From Candidatus Altarchaeales archaeon (GTDB lineage Archaea; Altiarchaeota; Altiarchaeia; IMC4; SCGC-AAA252-I15), in assembly GCA_016867655.1 (NCBI GenBank), contig VGJA01000004.1, positions 1 to 18,309 on the forward strand: a stretch of 18,309 nt of DNA, read 5' to 3'. The notes below the pieces were generated by a model that was not told the origin of the DNA, searched no databases, and saw only the letters and a program-made list of their open reading frames with translations. The stretch's first letter is position 1. Each line of letters starts with the position of its first letter. Positions 13,997-18,309 of this stretch are shown here, piece after piece. The translations under genes and the position numbers were made by a program.

Positions 13997-14878
13997 ATGG
14001 ACGAAAAGGAAAAATACGGCAAGATAAGCGGGGTTTTGATTTACATATTCTTCCTCAACATTGCAGTAGCCCTAATCAAGTTTTTGTTCGGACTGCTGGC
14101 AGGCTCAATCAGCATGATAGCTGACTCCTTCCACTCTTTCTTCGATAGCACTTCAAACATAGTCGGATTGATTGCCATACGCATCGCCTCCAAGCCGCCT
14201 GACAAAGACCACCCGTATGGTCACAACAAATACGAGAACTTTGCGACAATAGCCATAGCAGTGTTGATATTCTTCGCCTCCTTTGAGATACTCAAGGGCG
14301 CAGGAAGCCGGCTTCTCTCAGGCGACTACTCCACGCTTCACATCAGCGCAATAACCTTCACCGCAATGGTTATAACAGTCGTCATAAACTATCTTGTCTC
14401 AAAGTATGAGAGAAAAAAGGGTGTTGAGCTGGCGAGCCCGTTCCTGGAGGCTGACTCGATGCACACTCGGACAGACATATACGTCTCGCTTTCAGTTTTG
14501 TTCGGATTCCTGATGGTGAAACTCGGCTATCCGGTCTTCGACCCTGTGGTGGCGGTTTTCATAGTCGTCTTGATTGTCAAAATGGGCTATGGGATAATCA
14601 AGCAGAGTTCTGTTGTGCTGTGCGACACGTCAACCCTGGACGAAGCCAAAATTTACGCTGTAGTATTAAGTGTTGACGGGGTTGAAGACTGCCACAAAAT
14701 ACGCACAAGGGGAAGCGAGAACAACATATACCTTGACCTGCACATCAAGGTGGGCCCTAATGTTCCAATAAAAAAAGCCCATGAGATAAGCCACAAGGTG
14801 GTGGATGAAACAAAGAAAAAATTCAGTGGAATCAAAGACGTGGTAGTGCACACAGAGCCAAGCCCTGTGGAAAAGTAG
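13997..14878 (+). CDS. Cation diffusion facilitator (CDF) family metal transporter
   Basis: A membrane exporter of divalent metal ions (Zn, Mn, Co or Fe type), proton-coupled. The 293-residue protein has about six hydrophobic helices in the first 210 residues and a cytoplasmic C-terminal domain (about 211-293) with the usual 'VDGVEDCHKIRTRGS' and 'VPIKKAHEISHKV' segments. Intramembrane metal site: 'ADSFHSFFDS' (Asp43, His46, Asp50) in TM2 and 'ADSMHTRTD' (Asp153, His156, Asp160) in TM5. 'DHPYGHNKYE' after TM2 is also family-typical. Metal specificity cannot be read with certainty. ATG 13997 is chosen because it is 2 bases after the map stop and gives the normal N-terminus. Its stop is two bases from the convergent HMG-CoA reductase stop. 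Confidence 0.93.
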   Translation: MDEKEKYGKISGVLIYIFFLNIAVALIKFLFGLLAGSISMIADSFHSFFDSTSNIVGLIAIRIASKPPDKDHPYGHNKYENFATIAIAVLIFFASFEILKGAGSRLLSGDYSTLHISAITFTAMVITVVINYLVSKYERKKGVELASPFLEADSMHTRTDIYVSLSVLFGFLMVKLGYPVFDPVVAVFIVVLIVKMGYGIIKQSSVVLCDTSTLDEAKIYAVVLSVDGVEDCHKIRTRGSENNIYLDLHIKVGPNVPIKKAHEISHKVVDETKKKFSGIKDVVVHTEPSPVEK

Positions 14879-14880
14879 TT

Positions 14881-16107
14881 CTACAGCAGTTCTCTCGCCC
14901 TGTCAACCTTTATGTTGCCTTCTTTAACCATCTGTTCCGCAATCTTGTCTATCTGCTCCCCTCTGGCGCCTGCGGTTACTGCAATATTTCTTGCATGCAA
15001 TTTCATGTGGCCTTTTTGTATGCCCTCTGTTGCAAGAGCCCTCAAAGCTGCGAGATTCTGCGCCAAGCCTACTGAAGCCATAACTTCTGCGAGCTCGCAT
15101 GCAGACTTCACCTTCAGTATCTCCAAAGCCACTCTGGCTGTTGGGTTTGCCTTAGTGGCGCCGCCAACAATGCCGACTGCAAGAGGAATCTCCAAAAATC
15201 CTACAAGATTCCCCTCTTTGTTTTTGGAATACATGGTCAGCGGAAGATACTCTCCCGTTCTGGAAGCATAGGCATGCACGCCAGCTTCAACAGCCCTGAA
15301 GTCGTTTCCGGTGGCTATAGCAACAGCGTCAATGCCGTTCATAATGCCTTTGTTGTGGGTTACGGCCCTGTAGACGTCTTTTATGGCAAGCTCCTGGGCG
15401 TCCAAGATGGCTTCAACCACGTTTTCCCCGCCAAGAGCCTCTTTCTCAAAAATGGCGGTAGCCCTTACCATCCTTTCTGTTGCATAGTTTGACACAATCT
15501 TCAAACAAGTCCTACAGCCAATTTGTTCCCCCAAATACCTGCCAACGGCCTCGCACATGGTGTTGACTGCATTAGCGCCCATAGCATCCCTGACGTCAAC
15601 AAGCAGATATACTACAAGCATTCTCCCCCTTTTTGTTTTCAGCTGTTTGGTCTTAACGTCCACTACACCTCCCCCATGCTCGACCAGAATCCTGTCCTGT
15701 TTGTTGGCAAGCTCAATAATCTCCCTCTTCTTTTCCAGAATCTTCTTTTCCGCATTCTCAACATCAACGTCAAGCAGCTGTATCTGCCCAATCATAACCG
15801 GCCTAGAGGCTTCAGCCTTAAAACCACCTAAAACCCGGGCCATCTTCGCTGCATTACTTGCAGCAGCCACCACAGATGGCTCTTCAATAGCCATTGGAAT
15901 AAGGTAATCCCTACCGTTTATCAAAAAATTGGTTGCAACACCCAAAGGAATCTTCAAAACCCCAACGACATTTTCAATCATCCTCTCAGCCTGCTCCAGG
16001 CTGAGGCCCTCCTCCAAAGCCTTAACCGATTCCCCGCTCAGACCAAGCTTGCTGACTCTCTCACTCCTGTTTAACTTGCTGAAACCAGGTATCCTAGAGC
16101 CTTCCAT
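14881..16107 (-). CDS. hmgA: 3-hydroxy-3-methylglutaryl-CoA reductase, class II-like
   Basis: Reduces HMG-CoA to mevalonate, the entry to isoprenoid lipids. The 408-residue soluble protein has 'ENVVGVLKIPLGVATNFLIN', 'PMAIEEPSVVAAASNAAKMA' (catalytic Glu75/76), 'DAMGANAVNTMCEA', 'THNKGIMNGIDAV' (Lys253), 'GNDFRAVEAG' (Asp269) and 'GHMKLHARNIA' (366-376) with the catalytic His. The 'INGRDYLIPMAIEEPSVVAA' and 'GHM-LHARN' wording is that of class II enzymes (Pseudomonas mevalonii type), not the class I form of most archaea. There is no membrane anchor. Class II enzymes often prefer NADH, but cofactor use is inferred. ATG 16107 follows a TATATTAATT box by about 23 bases and a GAGGGTG purine tract by 7. 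Confidence 0.93.
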   Translation of the reverse strand: MEGSRIPGFSKLNRSERVSKLGLSGESVKALEEGLSLEQAERMIENVVGVLKIPLGVATNFLINGRDYLIPMAIEEPSVVAAASNAAKMARVLGGFKAEASRPVMIGQIQLLDVDVENAEKKILEKKREIIELANKQDRILVEHGGGVVDVKTKQLKTKRGRMLVVYLLVDVRDAMGANAVNTMCEAVGRYLGEQIGCRTCLKIVSNYATERMVRATAIFEKEALGGENVVEAILDAQELAIKDVYRAVTHNKGIMNGIDAVAIATGNDFRAVEAGVHAYASRTGEYLPLTMYSKNKEGNLVGFLEIPLAVGIVGGATKANPTARVALEILKVKSACELAEVMASVGLAQNLAALRALATEGIQKGHMKLHARNIAVTAGARGEQIDKIAEQMVKEGNIKVDRARELL

Positions 16108-16130
16108 CTTACAACACCCTCTTGGGTTTG

Positions 16131-16140
16131 AATTAATATA
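16131..16140 (-). promoter_or_regulatory. TATA-like box for HMG-CoA reductase
   Basis: On the minus strand TATATTAATT is centred about 28 bases before ATG 16107, as expected for an archaeal promoter. A GAGGGTG stretch (about 16115-16121) lies between it and the start and could act as a ribosome site if transcription starts close to the box. The rest of the 94-base gap to the upstream small gene is AT-rich without other structure. Confidence 0.5.
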
Positions 16141-16201
16141 GATATACTAAATTAAAACAAGCTTCTAGAACAATGTCCAGGAGTATCTTGGAATCGGGGC
16201 C

Positions 16202-16429
16202 CTACTCCTGCTCCTCATACTCCTCATAATCGTCCATGCCGTATTCATCCCCCCGGTAGTTGCTGAAAACCAAGTCCTTGGGTGTGGTCTTCCCGCTTTG
16301 CCTGGTGTGCTCGGCATAATAACACTTGCCTTTGGAATAGTGGTCGCAATACTGGCAGCATTTGCTGCGCTTCTTGCAGTATTTATAATCCTGACAGTAT
16401 TTACAACATTTTTTTGCCGGTTTGACCAT
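16202..16429 (-). CDS. Small eight-cysteine protein with duplicated CCxxC module and acidic tail
   Basis: This 75-residue protein is not from a family I can name. Residues 8-36 hold eight cysteines in two similar modules: 'CCKYCQDYKYC' (8-18) and 'CCQYCDHYSKGKC' (24-36), each C-C-x2-C followed by C after 5 or 7 residues. The first half is strongly basic. After a linker, the C-terminus is very acidic and tyrosine-rich ('GMDDYEEYEEQE'). Two zinc ions or one metal cluster could be bound by the two tetracysteine modules (inference). The reading frame is supported by AGGGGGA 3 bases before the ATG and a TTATATCA box centred near -26. It is divergent from the YkgJ-type gene across the repeat-rich spacer. 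Confidence 0.75.
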   Translation of the reverse strand: MVKPAKKCCKYCQDYKYCKKRSKCCQYCDHYSKGKCYYAEHTRQSGKTTPKDLVFSNYRGDEYGMDDYEEYEEQE

Positions 16430-16546
16430 CTTCCCCCTAGTCTGAAAAAATGATATAACTTTTGTGCAACATCATTTAAAAATGAGAATCTAACCTACAG
16501 AATGTCAAAAAGCAAGCGTTTGTGTAGTATTTGATTTTCAATATTC

Positions 16547-16568
16547 AGTTTTCAGTTCTAAGAAAACT
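16547..16568. other. Inverted repeat, 7-bp stem with 8-base loop
   Basis: AGTTTTC (16547-16553) and GAAAACT (16562-16568) are perfect reverse complements around an 8-base loop. The right arm is the first unit of the adjoining A-tract repeats. It is AT-rich and has no following T-run, so it is unlikely to be a terminator; a protein-binding dyad or a by-product of the repeat composition are both possible. Confidence 0.45.
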
Positions 16569-16641
16569 TGGAAACCTCGGGAAACCATGAAAACCTTGGA
16601 AAACCTTGAAAACCCGTGGAAACCGTGAAAACTTGAAAACC
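16561..16641. repeat. About nine degenerate tandem units of TGGAAAACC type (8-10 bases each)
   Basis: Reading 5' to 3', nine consecutive short units fit T-G-(G)-A3/4-C-C/T: they begin near 16561, 16570, 16579, 16588, 16597, 16607, 16616, 16625 and 16634. A-runs of 3-4 bases are centred at about 16564, 16573, 16583, 16592, 16602, 16611, 16621, 16630 and 16638, a mean spacing of about 9 bases. Units are imperfect, so this is an old or selected array, not a fresh microsatellite. Near-helical spacing of A-tracts suggests bent DNA or multiple weak protein sites (inference). Confidence 0.7.
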
Positions 16642-16697
16642 AATATCGTATGATTTAATAGCAAAGACTACTTAAAGATAGGTTGTTTTAAAGCACA

Positions 16698-17102
16698 ATG
16701 AATCTGTCTGAAGCTTCAACGACGGTATCTCTGCTTGCCATATTGTTCTCCCTTGGTTATCTTTCAGTTTTCATCTACCAAGTCAAGTTAGCCTCAAAAA
16801 AGCGTCTGTTCAAGTGCGGCAAGTGCGGGAACTGCTGCAGGCTCAGGATTATTGAGATAACCAAAGATGACATAGACTGCTTGAAGAAGGCGGGGCTCAA
16901 AAATTTCTATGAAAAAAAGGGCGGCGAATACTGGATGAAAAGAAAGAACGGCCGTTGCGTTTTCCTGAAGAATGATTTATGTTCAATACACAAAATACGC
17001 CCCCAAATCTGCCGGAACTTTCCGTTTTTCAAAAAGTTTGGTTTGGAATACTGCAGGACGGTTAGTTTCTGCTCTGGTGTGGAAGAATTGAAGAATGCCT
17101 GA
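16698..17102 (+). CDS. YkgJ/UPF0153-type cysteine-cluster protein with N-terminal membrane anchor
   Basis: A putative metal (zinc or iron) binding protein. The 134-residue protein has one hydrophobic helix at about 9-29, then the hallmark 'FKCGKCGNCCRLR' (Cys40, 43, 46, 47), and downstream cysteines in 'GRCVFLKNDLCSIHKIRP' and 'QICRNFPF' (Cys87, 95, 105), all in the order typical of YkgJ-type cysteine clusters. The biochemical role of this family is unresolved. Most YkgJ proteins are soluble; the membrane anchor is an added feature here. ATG 16698 follows a TATA-like box. Its stop overlaps the next gene by 8 bases (17095-17102), so translation is coupled and the two products may act together. 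Confidence 0.87.
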   Translation: MNLSEASTTVSLLAILFSLGYLSVFIYQVKLASKKRLFKCGKCGNCCRLRIIEITKDDIDCLKKAGLKNFYEKKGGEYWMKRKNGRCVFLKNDLCSIHKIRPQICRNFPFFKKFGLEYCRTVSFCSGVEELKNA

Positions 17103-17877
17103 AGGTCTGACAGACAGGTATGTTAGGGACATAATGTGGATTAGGGAAGAGCTTATTTCAATGGACCGTTTGTGCAGGCCAGTCTTGGGCATCAAGGACT
17201 GGGATGATGCTGTTGTTTTGAAGTTCGGCGGTAAGAAACTGGTTGCGAGCGTTGACGGGCCTTACAACAAGAGGATGGTTTTGAAGTCTGCGTTGATTCA
17301 TGCTGCGACTGATGTTGTGGTTAAGGGCGGCAGGCCTTTGTTTGCAATGGATTCGTTGATTGGTTTGAAGCCTGATTTGAAGGAGATGATAGCGAGCTTG
17401 AAAAAACAGGCTGAGGTGATGAAGATTCCTCTTCTTGGAGGAAACACTCTTGTTGAGGATTGCGAGCCACGGTGCAGTCTCACAGTCGTTGGAGAGCTTT
17501 TGCTGAAAGAGCCCATAAGAGATTCTGGAGCAAGGAAAGGCGACATTGTGTGTCTTCTCGGAGAGCCTATTTGGGGCGAGCAGGAGGAAAGGTTTGTAAA
17601 AGCTAAAAAATTGTTTGAAACCTGGAATTCTATTCTGGCAGGAAAAATAAAGGTTAATGCAAGCAAGGACGTCACCAAAGGCGGTTTGGTTTCAGCGGTC
17701 TATGAGATGGAAAAAAAGTCTGGAAGAAAATTCAGGCTGAACGACAGTTTGCCCTTTCCTGTTTCCCGCAACCTGGACAACTTTCTGTTAACCTTAAGCG
17801 AAATAGAGTTCGAAAAAATGGAGAAAGTCTGCAGAAAGCGCGCTTGCAAGCTTGAGAAAGTAGGCGTCGTCTCCTAA
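17095..17877 (+). CDS. AIR synthase-related (PurM/ThiL-like) protein, compact
   Basis: A member of the PurM/SelD/ThiL/HypE ATP-binding superfamily, substrate unknown. The 260-residue protein shows an N-terminal PurM-type half with 'KDWDDAVVL', 'LVASVDGPYNK' and 'ATDVVVKGGRPLFAMDSL', then 'PLLGGNTLVED', and a C-terminal half with 'GDIVCLLGEP' and 'SKDVTKGGLVSAVYEME'. It is shorter than typical members (300 residues or more), and ends soon after 'LEKVGVVS'. It is not the canonical PurM (AIR synthase) and lacks SelD's Cys/Sec region, so the best description is orphan AIR-synthase-related. It overlaps the YkgJ-type gene by 8 bases, with ATG 17095. The start is well supported by the overlap. Confidence 0.82.
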   Translation: MPEGLTDRYVRDIMWIREELISMDRLCRPVLGIKDWDDAVVLKFGGKKLVASVDGPYNKRMVLKSALIHAATDVVVKGGRPLFAMDSLIGLKPDLKEMIASLKKQAEVMKIPLLGGNTLVEDCEPRCSLTVVGELLLKEPIRDSGARKGDIVCLLGEPIWGEQEERFVKAKKLFETWNSILAGKIKVNASKDVTKGGLVSAVYEMEKKSGRKFRLNDSLPFPVSRNLDNFLLTLSEIEFEKMEKVCRKRACKLEKVGVVS

Positions 17878-17882
17878 CTGTA

Positions 17883-18176
17883 TTGTTTCGGTTATTAACC
17901 TGTTTTGGAGGCAGAGTCACTTACGCTGACGGAATGGACTGCCTGCTGCCGGTTATGGGCCACATGGTTTACTCTCAACATAGGGCTCCTTCGCTGAAAG
18001 TTTCTGACGAAGCGATAGCCAAAGCCAGATCACACCTGTCTAAAAACGAAGGCATCGAATGCGAACTAGCGGGCGCTGCAGGACAGGCCGCTTTAATGCA
18101 TGAAAACTTGCAGGAAAAACTGCTGGCTGAAGGAAGAACAATAGTAACTTTCATAACAGGCTCAAAAAAAGACTGA
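17883..18176 (+). pseudogene. C-terminal remnant of a PLP-dependent threonine synthase/dehydratase-type enzyme
   Basis: About 97 codons, from TTG 17883 (or ATG 17934) to TGA 18174. The visible residues read like the last quarter of a fold-type II PLP enzyme: 'TYADGMD' (the Ala-Asp-Gly block), 'KVSDEAIAKARSHLSKNEGI', 'ELAGAAGQAAL' (usual Glu-Pro-Ala-Gly-Ala-Ala, Pro replaced by Leu) and 'GRTIVTFITGSKKD' (usual Val-x-x-Leu-Thr-Gly-x-Gly-Leu-Lys-Asp). The PLP lysine and phosphate-binding loop are absent; an in-frame TGA at 17853 closes the frame upstream. It cannot be a working enzyme alone. It may be a relic, or a short reused module. It follows the PurM-like gene by 5 bases. Confidence 0.6.
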
Positions 18177-18185
18177 AAGACTGAT

Positions 18186-18309
18186 TTATGTTGCTGGAGG
18201 CATTGTGCTGAATCCTCTCTTCTGGGCTGCTGTTATTTCCGGTTCGAGCTTCTCCAGAGCTTTTTTGATGTGTTGCCCTAAAGTTTCATCTCCAATGTAA
18301 TTCCAAGGG
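18186..18309 (-). CDS. 3' end of an unidentified gene (40 codons in window)
   Basis: The minus-strand frame is open from the window edge to TAA at 18188-18186. The visible tail contains 'PWNYIGDETLGQHIKKALEK' and 'LEPEITAAQKRGFSTMPPAT' and stops. An amphipathic helix with alternating Lys/Glu is followed by a small flexible tail. I cannot name the family from this fragment. The gene converges on the PLP-enzyme remnant with only 9 bases between the two stops. Confidence 0.65.
   Translation of the reverse strand, partial: PWNYIGDETLGQHIKKALEKLEPEITAAQKRGFSTMPPAT

Larger units (their letters stand above)
16430..16697. other. 268-base gene-free spacer with divergent promoters and repeats
   Basis: No convincing gene lies here. 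Near 16452-16459 GATATAAC (minus strand GTTATATC) is placed as TATA box for the small Cys protein. ACTTAAAGAT (about 16670-16679) is about 25 bases before ATG 16698 and suits the YkgJ-type gene. Between them are a stem-loop (16547-16568) and degenerate A-tract repeats (16561-16641). Only very short frames exist (for example 13 codons from ATG 16587), explained by the repeats. Confidence 0.6.

Noticed and set aside
16587..16628. 13-codon peptide from ATG 16587 in the repeat array
   Set aside because: Sequence is entirely explained by the nine-base repeats; too short and no ribosome site.
16561..16641. CRISPR array
   Set aside because: Units are 8-10 bases and degenerate, with no spacers and no cas genes in the window.
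18238..18250. GGTTCGAGC resembling a tRNA T-loop
   Set aside because: No matching acceptor, D or anticodon arms around it, and it lies within the coding tail of a minus-strand gene.

Overview
The window is a densely packed piece of an archaeal chromosome. Archaeal markers are a PCNA sliding clamp, the split PurS/PurL/PurQ FGAM synthase, a short adenylosuccinate synthetase, a type 2 methionine aminopeptidase, a geranylgeranyl-reductase-family flavoprotein, an HMG-CoA reductase of the mevalonate route, RtcA, a dihydropteroate-synthase-related protein of the ~500-residue archaeal kind, and AT-rich TATA-like boxes 25-30 bases upstream of many starts. Small proteins, tiny intergenic gaps and tail-to-tail stops suggest a streamlined (perhaps DPANN-type) euryarchaeal lineage. 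That placement is inference; no rRNA or ribosomal protein gene is present to fix it.

Layout. 1-816 (+): the C-terminal end of PCNA, then a small secreted or membrane Cys-rich protein. 813-4173 (-): a purS-purL-purQ operon with overlapping stop/start codons. A 54-base divergent promoter separates it from 4228-9025 (+): a dihydropteroate-synthase-like protein, purA, a coiled-coil/winged-helix protein, a geranylgeranyl-reductase-family protein and a short DUF1616-like membrane protein. 9152-11352 (+): an HD-domain phosphohydrolase followed by RtcA. 11401-13021 (-): a membrane-anchored secreted protein, thymidylate kinase and one or two small translationally coupled unknown proteins. 13107-14878 (+): methionine aminopeptidase and a cation-diffusion-facilitator transporter. 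14881-16429 (-): HMG-CoA reductase with class II signatures and a tiny eight-cysteine protein. 16430-16697 is the only long stretch without a gene; it holds divergent promoters, a stem-loop and about nine degenerate A-tract repeats. 16698-18176 (+): a YkgJ-type cysteine-cluster protein overlapping a PurM/ThiL-like protein, then the C-terminal remnant of a PLP-dependent threonine synthase/dehydratase-type enzyme. 18186-18309 (-): the 3' end of an unidentified gene.

Together the recognised genes cover purine synthesis (FGAM synthase, AMP branch), pyrimidine nucleotide supply (dTMP kinase), probably dNTP or nucleotide turnover (HD protein), pterin metabolism, and isoprenoid lipid synthesis (HMG-CoA reductase and a prenyl reductase). 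There is no mobile element, CRISPR array, tRNA or rRNA. The least explained parts are 16202-18176 (metal-binding Cys proteins around a repeat-rich spacer, an orphan PurM-like enzyme and an enzyme relic), the coiled-coil/wHTH protein at 6888-7625, and small overlooked reading frames at 8962-9108 and 11401-11493.
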